The translations under genes were made by a program, and so were the position numbers. A stretch of DNA of 64,000 nt, taken from Lumbricus terrestris (lineage: Eukaryota; Annelida; Clitellata; Crassiclitellata; Lumbricidae). Under the pieces are notes generated by a model that made no database searches, was not told the DNA's origin, and saw nothing but the letters and a program-made list of their open reading frames with translations. Of the stretch, positions 45,367 through 56,699 are shown in pieces. The stretch covers positions 88,347,987 through 88,411,986 of the forward strand of contig OX457036.1 in assembly GCA_949752735.1 (NCBI GenBank), given 5' to 3'. Each line of letters starts with the position of its first letter. Position 1 is the first letter of the stretch.

Positions 45367-48300
45367 CTGCAATATCAGCCAATTCAATTCGTATCCTATC
45401 AAAAGGGCGAGTTCAAAAGAACGCCGATCATAAAGGCGACTGTTCGAAAGAGCGCCGATCAAAAGGGCGATCAAACAAAAGGGCGACATTCAAAAGGGCG
45501 AACATATAACGTTTGCGGTGGTTCAATTACAGCGGGAGACCTAGATTAAAGGAAAACACGCAGGCATATGCTATTATGTCAATCCTTTCATGTAATTTCA
45601 GTAGTTTAACTACTTTAACTGCTCTCTTCGGTATTTACTCCTCTTGGACAAAAGTTCCCGTAGCCTATGCGTGTAGAGTTGTAGACCTATGTAGCCTACA
45701 TTGTAAATGAACAGTTTTCTGTGCACAGTGCAGTTAGGCTTATATGCAGCAGATTTAAGAGATTTCGATTTGCCTTTACTTTAAACAAAGTTGTCGAGAA
45801 AGAGTGATAATGACCTTAGAATTTACAAAGCGCAACAAGGGTCGAGACATGTTAGAGGTTGATGGTTGTACGGCGACAAAAGCAGCAGTATCAGAGGGAT
45901 AGCTCATAACCTCAGTCTCAACATTTGAGCAAACACTTTAATTCTATTGACTCTAATTATAGATGCAGTTCAAATATAACTAGGCTAAGTTTGATTTTAT
46001 TGGAAGATTTCAACCTACTAATCGCCGTTTTCTCTTTAGTTTAGTCATAATTGACATTCAGATCCACGATTTCAACTATTATGAAGTTCGATTTTGTAAG
46101 ACTTCAGCACATAAAATCGTCCTTTTGATTGTCGTCTTTTGTTTGCTCGCCCTTATGATAGTGAATCATTCATTGCCGTTGCAATATTTAAAAGATCACT
46201 AAGACTCACGAATGTTGAAAGCTTTGAAAATAAAATGGGTTTCTTACAAGTCAAATGCAGGCCTAACACTACAGCGTGCGAAAAGTGGAAGAAAGGGCGC
46301 AATACCGGTGTAAAGGTAACTTGAAACCTTTTAAAGGTTTCAAATTACCCCCTCCTAAACATTACCCCCTGCAAACTGTAATTTGCATCAATCATCGCAT
46401 TTATTGCACTAAAATATCAGAAAATTATCCCGCTTCTTGTTTTGGTCTGAAAATTTTCATCCGTCATCCCACTTCGTGGTTTGTTATCAATTTATCATCT
46501 GTAACTAAAAATTAATACTAATCGCCACAGAAGTTACATGGAGAAATGGCTTCGACGCAATTATTTTTTCCGATCAAAATATTGATAACAAATCACGAAG
46601 TGGGATGACGGATGAAAATCTTCAGACCAAAACAAGCAGCGGAATCATTTTTCTGATTTTTTAGTGCAATAAATGCGATGATTGATGCAAATCTAGTGTC
46701 CGGGGGTAATCTGAAACGGGGGGGGGGGTAATTTGAAACATTTACACCGGTACTAAAACAAATACGTCGAAATTTGTGTGATGGTGCGAAATACAAAATA
46801 CAAAATACGAAAAGATGAACCTTTTGATCAATTACCGGGGAACGTATCTGGTAACTCACTTGTGAACCATGGGGACAGATAGGACGCAATTGCGATTTGC
46901 TCCTTCGTGTTGTTAATAATGACGAGATGTGAGCCACTGTATATATGTTGACATGTTTGAACGGCTGTTTTCCAATTAACCGATTCAATTATAAGAAGGA
47001 CGCATTGCTCAGCTTCAGGTTGATACTGGAAGCCTGCTTGACAAACTAGAAAGCACAAGGTACTTATGTAAAACTACAAAAAAATTCAATTTAATTTGAA
47101 ACTTAACTTAAAGTGTTACTATATCCAAATTTATTACTGAACCTGCAACTATTAATATCTCAACTATAAACTATAAACTTTAAAATTTTCTATAGGCTAC
47201 ACCGCTACAGATATGAAAATGCGTCTTCAATTGAAATGTTTCTGCGAAGTCATTCTTGAATGCAATTCTTTTCAAAGCCTATATTCAGCCCAGTAATTGT
47301 GCTGTGTCGGCGTTAAGCCTAGAATACTGAGGTGAATCTACTCACTGACGGAGATGTTCCTTGTTGAGCAATTGTGATGATAAACAGGAGTAAACACATG
47401 TCAGCTACTACGCAGGTAAACTGTTTCATCAAAGGAATGTAGGCAGGGATGAGAATAGAAGAAACCAATCGACCGTCCTCTATGGCAGTGCTCGCATTGT
47501 TAACAGTATCACCATTGTAATCCATCCATTGCATGGAAGGTTTGAGACTGCTTGCATATGCGACATCGCAAGTCAGCTGCACGTATTGACCATGCTGCAG
47601 TGACGATTCTGTGATGTTCTGAATATTTGAAGCGACTGTTGCATTGTCCTTACACACCGGAGATAATCCTGTATTCATAAATAGAGACAATAACCATGAA
47701 TCTGCCATTCTTCATTAGCGCCTATCAGATAAAATGAGAAGTATATATCCGGAAAAGGGTTATAACTCATCGTCAGAAGCTTGTTCCATACCGGTACATG
47801 TTTATTTAATTAGTAAAGTTAAGCTGTTACACCTGGAAGCATTCATTGGTGGGGTGACCCGTCAAGAGAGGGCCCGACAAAAGGGCGCCGACAAAAGGGC
47901 GCCCGACAGAAGAGCGGCGCTCCTAAAAGATATCATTATCGTGAGCGATATCGCGGAAGAAAAAAATTTGTCGGCGCCCTTTTGTCGGGCGCCTTTTGAC
48001 GGGGTGCCCATTGGTGGATTAACATAAGTCATCTTATAAACTGATAGGCTAAAATTAATGTAGCCTACCGTCTAGTAAAGTAGGATGGTGCAAAGCAATC
48101 GCTATTTTATAGATAGGCCTTCTCTTATGTTACAGATAAGAATACTCAGCTAAGGGGCCGTCCATAAAGTACGTCACGCTATTTTTGACCATTTTTGACC
48201 CCCCTCCCCCTGTCACAAACTGTCACAAATCTCTGACCCCCCCCCCCTAAAGTACGTCACACTTTCGAACAAAAAATTTAAAAACATAACCATTTACCTA

Positions 48301-51300
48301 ACCCTCTAAGCCAGCGGTTCTCAACCTGTGGGTCGCGACCCCCACGGGGGTCGCCTGACGATTTGCCAGGGGTCGCTAGGACCCTCCGAAATTTGTAAAA
48401 TATGCACTAGTAATTCCAGCTCTAGATAATACACTACATCAATTTAAAATGAACTTTTCTTGTACTTTTTATAATGATTCATTCGTTATATTGTGAGAGC
48501 TAATAAAAGCTTTGCCATCTTAGTTTTTAAATGTAGGCTAAATTCCACTTTTGCCATCTTCTAAAAAACTAGGGTGGTGTAAGTCTTAAGCCACCTTTCT
48601 GAGCAATGAGATCATGAGCAATTTTGTTAAGATGAAAGCTTAAAATTGTACAGCGACAGTGTCCAAATCCAAAAAATTTAAACAATTGGGCCGATACTCT
48701 GAAGTCTTAAACCATGATTATGACTACCAGAATTGAAAATGAGCAATTTCTTTGAGATGACAATTTAAACTACAGCCGTTAGGCGTACAGTGTCGATATT
48801 CAAAGAATTTAAACAATGGGGAGGGGCCGAGGGGCCATTTATTGACGTCTGAAACCACGTCTGTGAGCACTGAAATCATGAGTTATTTTGCTAAGATAGC
48901 AGCTTAAGCTGTTATGTTACAGTGTGCAAATTCAAAATTTGAAACAATGGGGCCGAAACTCTGAAGTCTTATACCATGATCACTATCAGCATTGAAAACT
49001 GGGCAATTTAGATGACAGCTAAAAATGCAGCCATTACAGCGTGGAAATTCAAAATTGTAACAATGTGGGGACAATTTATTGAAGTCTTAAACCATGTCTT
49101 TCAGCGCTGAAATTTTGAGGATTTTTTTAGATGAAAAATATCAAACAAGGGGATGGGACGCTTTTTAAGTCTTGCATCAACACTGAAATGATGGACAATT
49201 TCGTTAACATTATGGCCCCAAATGCTACCATTGAAGTGTGTGGAAATCCAAAAATATTTTGACAATTGGGAGATACACGTACATTCCCTCCCCAAACCCC
49301 TCTTGATGTTTGGCACATTGATAAAGAACACACGTAGGTCGTAGGCCTATGACCTAAGTTCATCAAATTGGTTGCCAACCAAAACGAATCAGCAACGGTG
49401 AAATGAGTGTTAAGAAATGAAGAACTATTTACCAATTTTTAAGAACAATTGTTTAATTTAGTTGTTAGGTTTGACAAGCCGAATAAACTTATGAAATTTC
49501 AACTTCATATTACGAATGGGTATAAGGATTAGCTCTCAGAATCGCAAGAGCCAAGAAACATCATTTGTGAAACCAGTTTTCGAGCTATGAGGGTGAAAAT
49601 GCATGACAATGAACAATGGTAACAAACAGTGGCGGTGCCAGGATTTCTGCTTGGGGAGGGGGGCTGAAGCCCGGAGGAGTTTTTCCATTTTCATCCGACT
49701 AAATTTAACTTCTGACGACCTTTTTTAGTCATCCAGTCGAAAATCGTGGAAATATTTGTTTTGCATGTAAAAAACCCGGATGGCCTTTTTAAGGGGACTT
49801 AGCCTTTTATAGGGGAGCTTAGCCCCCCCCCAACCCACTCCTAGCGCCGCCACTGGTAAAAATGGCAGTGCAGTTCAATCAATTTTGCTCTTGGGGGTCG
49901 TCATAACTTTCGAAATGTTGCCAAGGGGTCGCCGCACTAAAAAGGTTGAGAACCGCTGCTCTAAGCACTAGGATACTATCCCTAATCCCTCTGATAGTGA
50001 CGTGTGTCCCTAAACACTTTGATAGTGACGGGAAATCAACTTTTATCCCGCCAGGCCGGGTTTTAGACACGCCTGGCCGGGCCGGGTCGGATTTTAGGTA
50101 CTAAGAACAAAAAATATAATAAAGAATTTAAAAGATAAATGTGTGACGTCACACATGGCCTGACCCCCCTCCCCCCTGTCACAAACTGTCACACTTTCTT
50201 AGACCCCCTGGAGCGTGACGTACTTTATGGACGGCCCCAAACTAGGAAACCTAGTCAACTTGAGAGAACTCTGGGATTCCAATTTCTTACCTACACATAG
50301 AGAAAAACATAGCATAAACAATACTGTGAGTTCATGTAGGCTTCCGGACACGTAATATAGAAAACATAACTCGAATTTTAATTACTGAAACCAGGACTAT
50401 AATTTTATCATAGGTCCTAAATTTCCTAGTAATTTATGGATACAACGAGGAAACGTTAAACTCACCCGAGTAGCGGCAGCACATTAAACCTCTGACCTGC
50501 ATGGCATAAGACAGAAATTCTATCCTTTTCAAATATTATCAGTAATGGCAAACATACAGATAAAGTCAGATAAAAAAAATTAATCAAATTAACTTAATCC
50601 GAAATCAGGTGAAATTTTGCAAACTTTCGGACTGACATTTCGTCAACTGTTTCAGTAAAATTAATAATGATAGGCCTATATGTATTTAGCCGTCTCGAAA
50701 CTCAGTTTATAAAGTTATCCCTAGCACAGAGAGTGACAATACGCTCCGGTTTTCCGGGACATGTCCCAGTTTTTGTGGAGCGTACCGGTGTTCCGAAGAC
50801 TTAGGCAAAAGATCAAAATTGTTCCGGGTTTTGACAAGAAGGAAACCTGGATATTGCAAGTGTCAGTTTTATGTCAATGACAGAACAAAGTGCAGTTTGT
50901 AACCCAAAATAGAAGTCGCAACGAAAGAGGAGTTGTCAATTTATATGGAGTGTTAGGCTATATTACTTCTGTAGTAGCCTATTATTATAGGCTATAGTGA
51001 GTTCAGTTAATAGGGTTTAAGTAGGGCCGTTGATTAATCGCGATTAACGCGCGCTATTAATGCGTTAAAAAATGTGCGATTAAATTTTTTTACGCATTAT
51101 ACGGTAATCGCACGCGATAATTAGATCTAATTAAAATTGAATGAAAGGTAGAAAAATTGTTTTAAACCGAAAGCTCATACTTAAAAATAGTGATACTTTT
51201 TTGCAAATATTCCAAGAAAGAATTTGAGTGTTATCGTAGCAATTCGTCGCTCAATTATGATTAGGCTATCGCATGCGTGCGAAACCCAAACATGCGTTTA

Positions 51301-51983
51301 TCGCTAATGATGAGCCGTCGACATTTAGGCCTATGCAAGATTAAATTTTTTATATAAACTGTCACTTCGAGACAACCTGACCATTATTATCTAGATTGTA
51401 CTTTATTTAAGAAATATTCATTGTGATTCTTTTTTGTGCAAAACAAGCAACGAGAATAATTATTGCTGACTAATAATATTATATCAAAATCTTCGTAAGT
51501 TGAAAAGAATTTATTAAAATGTTATTATTTAAATTAGTCTAATATGTGATCCTGCATAGTCTAACCGAGATTATAAACGCACGATTGTAGGCTAAAGTAG
51601 CATATAATATTAAAACAATTTGGTTCAAGAGATTTTTTTACCTCAAAATGATTGCATCCTGGCATTACAGTACAGTTGATGGGTGTATGATGGAACAGTT
51701 CACAGCGTCTGAGATCTACTCTGTAGTTGTAGTTCGTACAGCTGTCATCCCGAGTACATTGCATAGCACATTGCGCTGCAGAAGGGATGCAGGCATTGTC
51801 ATCACCGAATAGAAGACGCAGCTGGTCAAAAGTAAAGACCACGGTTGGTTCATCGATAGCACAGACAGCCGTTCCGTTATTTAAACGGGTGGTCTTGAAT
51901 ACCTTAGCTTCAGTGAAGTACCTTTCTGTGGTTAGAACCACTAAGCAGAAAATAACCAAAGGCTGATAGATCGGACGAAACAT
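45074..51983 (-). CDS. Gene C: secreted PAN-(Ig)-CTLD lectin
   Basis: Exons: 51983-51642, 50496-50466, 47668-47346 (Ig), 47045-46860, 45366-45074. The Ig exon is 323 nt, so including it shifts the frame and meets a stop within the first CTLD exon. Skipping it joins the hinge (phase 1) to the CTLD (phase 1) in frame and gives 852 nt, 283 residues. Thus either the Ig exon is decayed or skipped, or there is a sequence error in its last 57 bases. The CTLD has EPN and WND, predicting calcium-dependent mannose-type binding. Signal peptide present; no membrane anchor. Introns hold several transposons. Confidence 0.75.
45396..46161. mobile_element. Foldback-like element, AAAAGGGCGA repeats
   Basis: Left end CTATCAAAAGGGCGAG followed to about 45510 by degenerate repeats of caaaagggcga and related units. 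The right end (about 46115-46161), inverted, begins CTATCATAAGGGCGAGC. It lies in the intron, 30 bases from the terminal exon of gene C. No clear target duplication seen. Confidence 0.65.
46162..46859. other. Intron of gene C with an inverted repeat
   Basis: Segments near 46320-46510 (aaacattaccccct, then tttgcatcaatcatcgcatttattgcactaaaa and ttcatccgtcatcccacttcgtg) recur inverted at 46588-46745. This is a second small foldback structure with an apex near 46550. No coding content. Confidence 0.6.
46860..47045 (-). CDS. Gene C exon 4: first half of CTLD
   Basis: 186 nt, phase 1-1, acceptor TTTCTAG, donor GTGAGT. Encodes CQAGFQYQPEAEQC, NWKTAVQTCQ and SHLVIINNTKEQ. Confidence 0.8.
47346..47668 (-). 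CDS. Gene C Ig-like exon (frame-disrupted)
   Basis: Ig-like domain: SPVCKDN, VQLTCDVAYAS, MQWMDYNG, DGRLVSSILIPAY, FTCVVAD (the C...W...C pattern). Acceptor ATACAG, donor GTGAGT. The last 57 nt carry a net +2 relative to the D copy (55 nt), and the exon totals 323 nt against 324 in D, so it no longer keeps phase 1-1. Confidence 0.7.
47853..48008. mobile_element. Mini foldback element, 156 bp
   Basis: Ends: GGTGACCCGTCAAGAGAGGG and the inverse of the right end GGCACCCCGTCAAAAGG. The arms contain GACAAAAGGGCGCC units facing each other. It is flanked by a perfect 9-bp duplication CATTGGTGG (47844-47852, 48009-48017). A small central palindrome contains gatatc on both sides. Confidence 0.8.
48312..49958. 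mobile_element. hAT-like element with CAGCGGTTCTCAACC ends, 1647 bp
   Basis: Ends CAGCGGTTCTCAACC and GGTTGAGAACCGCTG, then GTCGCGACCCC-type subterminal sequence. It has a perfect 8-bp duplication CTCTAAGC (48304-48311, 49959-49966). The interior, 48590-49300, is an array of about six diverged 110-130 bp units (each with aaaccatg, gcaatt, gatgaca, tacag, aacaatgggg). No transposase ORF. Confidence 0.9.
49628..49855. mobile_element. hAT-like MITE nested in the previous element
   Basis: Starts CAGTGGCGGTGCCAGG, ends CTAGCGCCGCCACTG; flanks gtaacaaa and gtaaaaat look like a worn 8-bp duplication. Confidence 0.8.
50466..50496 (-). CDS. Gene C hinge exon
   Basis: 31 nt, codes VRGLMCCRYS, acceptor CATGCAG, donor GTGAGT. 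Confidence 0.7.
51642..51983 (-). CDS. Gene C exon 1: signal peptide plus PAN/Apple-like domain
   Basis: 342 nt from ATG 51983 to GAG/GTAAAA. Signal core VIFCLVVLT; eight cysteines with CIPSAAQCAMQC, DDSCTNYNY, RRCELF and GCNHFEV. Confidence 0.8.
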
Positions 51984-52103
51984 TGCCTTACTAGGATTTC
52001 AAACTACTGAGTTCGTCGACGGTTTAACATTTTAATGACGACAGTTGGAATACACGCAGATACGATACCAGACGAAGTCTCAATACAAAATGTGCAATAC
52101 GCA

Positions 52104-52117
52104 GCAGTATAATGCAC
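52104..52117 (-). promoter_or_regulatory. TATA-like element of gene C
   Basis: Minus strand GTGCATTATACTGCTGCG about 127 bases upstream of the ATG, matching gene B base for base over this core. Confidence 0.4.
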
Positions 52118-52665
52118 TCTATGATGAATAGCTAATCCATTCGTCACCGACGCTTCCAATCATCATTGACGCTACCAGCGTTACCGAAAGTCAACAAGCA
52201 TTGTGCTCGTCCCTGCGTGGTTCAGTTAATCGATTGCTATGATATCTTTCTATAGCCCATAGACACTGAATATTAATGACACAAATACAATGAAACTAAA
52301 TAATGTAGGGTGTAGGCCTACTCCGTCAAAAGACTGGATGACGTTGGTTGACGCGCTTATGGTTGTCTTTTCATCATATTGGCCGCAGTTTAGAAAATTG
52401 CTTAGAAATTGACGGCGGACCAGAACATAGGCCTATGTTTGTTTAATAATTTTCCGGACCTTTTTGCCCGAAAAACAGACTCGCCAGAAATGGTGGTGGG
52501 GGGGGTGCATTTGCCCTCTGGACCCCGCCTCCTACGCCTATGGTGAACAGTTTGACTTATCTAGCGTCTTTTTAGTTGCACCCTATTGAGATAATCGCCA
52601 GAAATTTGTGCTTTTTGTGGTTTGAATATTTTTGCTTTAAACTAAATTAATTTTTCGTGTTATTT

Positions 52666-53614
52666 AAATTTTAGGGCTGCCAACTTTTGATTTTGTCATT
52701 CCGGGACGCCCGCTGTCACTCGATATGCCGTTATTAATTTACACTGTCCACATGTGTAACCGCATAGGTCTAATGTAACAAATGTTGAGTCAGTCGAATT
52801 ATACGATCTAACCTAAAATCTACAAAAAGTGTAGGCCTAGTTAATAATTTTGTAGATAAATTGTCAGAAGACAAGTAGCCTAAATTTAGGATTAGAATCG
52901 ACGTCAAGAAGGGATTTTTTAAATATAAATGTAAGTTCCAGTAACTTGGGCCTACGTACATCAGGGTAGACAAACTTGTGAGCCCAGCACGAGCGATGTT
53001 GATAGTTAGTCTATAAAATTATAAACCACATCGTGCATGTAGGCCTAGATTAAAAAATTTAATGTCATTTATGAAATTATTATGTTGGCGGCCGGACAGC
53101 AGAACTTAGCCCAAACGATTTACTTCTGCTAAGCTTTAAGCAGTTCCAGAACACACTGGTCACAAAGTCGTAGAAAACAGCACATGTCATCATGTCATGT
53201 CAAAATTGATGCTTAGACCTAATAACAGTTCCGCTTTTACAAGGTCGATGATCAGCTAGGTTTAATTGCGATTGCTATACAACAGGTCGTCCATAATGCT
53301 GAGCGCTCTCTCGCAAAAAGCATTAAAACGGAATGGGAGTAGGCCTACGAAGGACAAAATTATGCTATACTAAGTGTCAGAGGTTTGTAAAGTTTTGGAG
53401 ACTACAACCCAGCGCTGTCCAACATTTGATGCTCAGCCAACAAGGTCAAATTCATCGAACAATCTATTAAGTTTAGTGTGCAAAATAAGAACAATATTGT
53501 GGAATGTGGGTCTTAACAGCAAATTCCGGGACAATTTGGGATCAGTCCGGGACACGGGACGCACAGGGCCAATTCCGGGACTGTCCCGGCGAATCCGGGA
53601 CGGTTGGCAGCCCT
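52666..53614. mobile_element. hAT-like element with AGGGCTGCCAAC ends
   Basis: AGGGCTGCCAAC at 52673 and GTTGGCAGCCCT ending at 53614, each followed inward by ccgggac-rich sequence. Target duplication TGTTATTT at 52658-52665 and 53615-53622. The upstream region of gene B (about 42347) has a single tgttatttt and no insertion. A short asymmetric aaatttt precedes the left end. Confidence 0.85.
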
Positions 53615-53999
53615 TGTTATTTTGTAAGAGTTTGGTGCCACTTCTGTACCATTAAATTACATTAATGATGCCAGGTATAGCCATTAAAATAAATATAGGT
53701 TTGGCTTTGCCCTGTAGTTATGTTATTTGAGTATTGAGCAAGATCAGGGCTATTTGATGGAACATGCGAATAGAGTGGTGTGTCTGCTAGCCTTTAACCG
53801 TGCTGACGATAGGAGTTTACTTCAGCCGTCTTACGGAATCTCAACGTCTTAGATGCTGACAGCACAATTAAGACGCGAGGTTCTTGGTTTTCCCCCAAAT
53901 TATGAGCATGCACCATTTAGTTAAATCATAGGCGTAGCCTTCTGTTGTGATGGTGGTGTCCAGTCGCGGTGGTGAAAGTCATCACCAGTGATTCCGTTA

Positions 54000-55730
54000 A
54001 TGTGCGTCCTTGCGTCCGGGACGCACAAATTTTGACGCCGGACGCACAAAAAAAGGTGGTCCACCTTTTGTGGATTGACGCACAAATAAATTAACGATGC
54101 GTCCATGGGAATCTAATATAGAAAAAATACCCTGGGGTCCATGTGTCTCAGTTTAGGCGTTGCATATTTGCGTATACACCGACCTATAATTACACACACT
54201 GTCTGGTGAATGGTGAATAATTTATGCAATGACCTATTTATGAATATTTTATTTATTTCTCAGTGAATGACGTAGGGCTGCACACATGGTAAGCCTAGAC
54301 AAGTTATCATGAGCGTTCCAGGCTTAAAAAGTAACGACCCTCGTCGGATAGATATTAAAATCAAAAAAATTGAAAGAAAAAGAAAAATGCTATAAATTTT
54401 TCTTGAAAATCGTGGGGAAGATTGGTGGTTATAGGCTAGTGTCCAAAAGTTTCCCTGTTTTTTAAATGATGTCTTTGTTGGCGACAATCGCATTTTAGCT
54501 GTCTCAGGCTCTGGGTTCATTCGTTCATTTCAAAAAGTTGCTTAGCCTAGCGCCTCTTCAAGAAGATAGTCCTCACAGAGGCGCTCTCCAGTCGATATTA
54601 ATGCAATCTGTCTGACAACAGCTTTTGGTTTCAAATGGCTGTTACTTTGTTCTCAAAATTATTTTTTTTAAACTTCTATAGGCTTAGTCTATTATAGGTT
54701 TATAGCCTATTTGACATTTGACGCATCCACGACATAAGCCTATAGACCCTATTTGTTTCTATTTAGACCCACCTCTGGAGAAGCTGGTGATAATTTGCGA
54801 GTTTATGACTTAGGCCTAATATTTTCTGCATGTAGGCCTATTGGTAGCCTATATACGACTACAGATGCTTAAAAAATAGTACCATCGATAGAATGAATCT
54901 TTTATAGCTGATTTTAGCTAAATTAACGTTTGTAAACAGGTAAGCGGTAGAGCTAATTTGTACGTACGGCGTGTGGGAGGACTAAGGCAAAATTTCTTCG
55001 ACGATAATTTCGTATTTATTAATGTTGCAGCATTCTCGCAAAGAAATTTCATCATTTCCGAAAATGCGGGCCCTTAAAAACTGCGGACCCGGGTGCTGCA
55101 GCACCCTTAGCACCAACCTTAATGCGGGCCTGCAGACAGGCAGACACTATTGGCGCATCCACATGGCGTATAGATGGCTGAGAACTGTAGACCTGGCGAG
55201 CAATTTGTTTAGCGAACACCTGACCCATCATGCAGTTGACTCAATGAGGAACTGTCGTGGAACATTCTGGCTACATATTCAATGGCAGCTTATCGTTATT
55301 GCGAGCATCGTTTTGAGTCATCACTGTTAAGTGACTCACTTATATAACTTTAGAGAAAGGGCTCACAATTTCATCCTCCCCAATAAAGACTCGTTAAACG
55401 TTATCCCAAGAATGTTATTCAAAAACATGTACTAACTATTTTGACCATAAGCTTTAAGCAGTCATACTGTTAATTTTGCTAATGTAAACCTACAGCGTTC
55501 TGTCGGTTGTTTATTGAATTAAACGAATATATATATATAATTTATATATATAGGCTATTACATGGACAACCTATATTTATTGGTACGGACTCTAGACTCT
55601 AGACCAGTCCTGGCTATTATTGTGGCGGTCGTCGGGTTGGACAGGCTTACCAGGAATGACCTTACCCTAAACCGTGTTCAATTCTCGGGGTTCTGGCTTC
55701 CCTAGTCTAGCAGAAGACTGACGAACTGGT
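54000..55730. other. Intergenic, no gene seen
   Basis: Contains a small inverted repeat of gacgcac motifs (about 54003-54110), a LINE terminus fragment (about 54545-54595, minus, gcgcctcttcaag), a repeat at 55045-55135 that is the inverse of 18440-18520 (gcagcacccttagcacc), and an ATTAAACGAATATATA terminus at about 55517. Confidence 0.45.
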
Positions 55731-55734
55731 TTTC

Positions 55735-56240
55735 AACAATTTTCTTAACGATGAAACTGACGACTGAATTCAATCACGAACAACAAAATCAACTGTTTAA
55801 ACGTCCATAACTGTCTTTCACCGACGAAGAGTTCGTAGCTGTCTCTTACTGACGATAGCGACGAGTTTAAAACTAAAAGTTTGCAATTAACTTTCATCGA
55901 CCTATAGCAATGAGTTAAGCTAAAAGTTCGTAGGCCTATTGCCTTTCATCGACGAGAACAACGAATTAACTAAAAGTTCGTAATTGTCTTTCGACTCAAC
56001 TTACTCAACGACGAACTGTCCTGAATTGAATCGCAACTTATTCGACGAACTAACTTCCGATTGTCTGGTCGACGAGCTGACTTTTCTCGGGCTCGGGCTT
56101 CATTCGACTGACTGACGACGAACTTACTGCGCAACGACTCGACTGACGAACTTTTCTGACTCGTGACGGCTGACTAACTCTCTCTTCGATCGACTGACTC
56201 TCAACGACTCCTTTTCACCGACTGACTGGCTGACTCTGCT
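55735..56240. repeat. Degenerate tandem repeat around cgacgaa / aaaagttcgta
   Basis: About ten diverged units of roughly 45-55 bp with the recurring order aactaaaagttcgta, ttgtctttc, atcgacga. Towards 56100 it changes to ctgactgacgaact units. No coding content that I can support. Confidence 0.55.
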
Positions 56241-56254
56241 TCTTTCTTCTTTTA

Positions 56255-56560
56255 TAGGCCTCCAGCCTGGTTCGGAGGAGCAGGCAGGCAGCCCTGACGA
56301 ACAGGTTCGATTCAGCAGCAAGCGTCCTGAAGAGGCTGGTTCGAGCGAGCAGCTCGAAGAGGCTGCTAGCTGCTCGGAGAGGCCGTAGGCGACCCGAACA
56401 GGCAAGCAGGCGGCTCGGAAGGGCAGGTTCGAGCAGGCAGCTCGAAGAGGCTCGGAGGGGCAGGTTCGACTCGAGCAGGCGAACAGGCAGCTCGGAGGGG
56501 CAGGTTCGAGCAGGCAGCTCGAAGAGGCAACGAGCGGCTCGGAGAGGCAGGTTCGCTCCG
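56255..56560. repeat. GC-rich tandem repeat (caggttcgagcaggcagctcg)
   Basis: Diverged units containing gcaggttcgagcaggcagct and gaagaggctcggag. All three minus-strand frames stay open here (Ser, Pro, Leu, Ala, Cys-rich), which is a property of the repeat rather than of a gene. Confidence 0.7.
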
Positions 56561-56699
56561 AGCAGGCAGAAAAAGCACACACACAGCAACAACAAAATTA
56601 ATTCTTCCCGCCAAACTTCCACACAATCACTATTTTCTACGTGTTCGGAGCGGCTATGAAAATGGGCGGAGAAATGATGACCGGAGACAGCCAAAAATC

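Larger units (their letters stand above)
48154..50238. mobile_element. Outer DNA transposon with GGGGCCGTCCATAAAGTACG ends
   Basis: The left end GGGGCCGTCCATAAAG (then tacgtcacgct) is repeated inverted at the right (agcgtgacgtactttatggac, ending ggcccc). Next to it on both sides is CCCCCTGTCACAAACTGTCA in the same sense. The original element was about 430 bp; the rest is a nested hAT-like insertion. Flanking taa/aaa may be a 3-bp duplication. Confidence 0.75.

Noticed and set aside
56124..56694. Overlapping Ser/Pro/Leu-rich ORFs in three minus-strand frames
   Set aside because: All frames are open because of a GC-rich tandem repeat; no frame is favoured.
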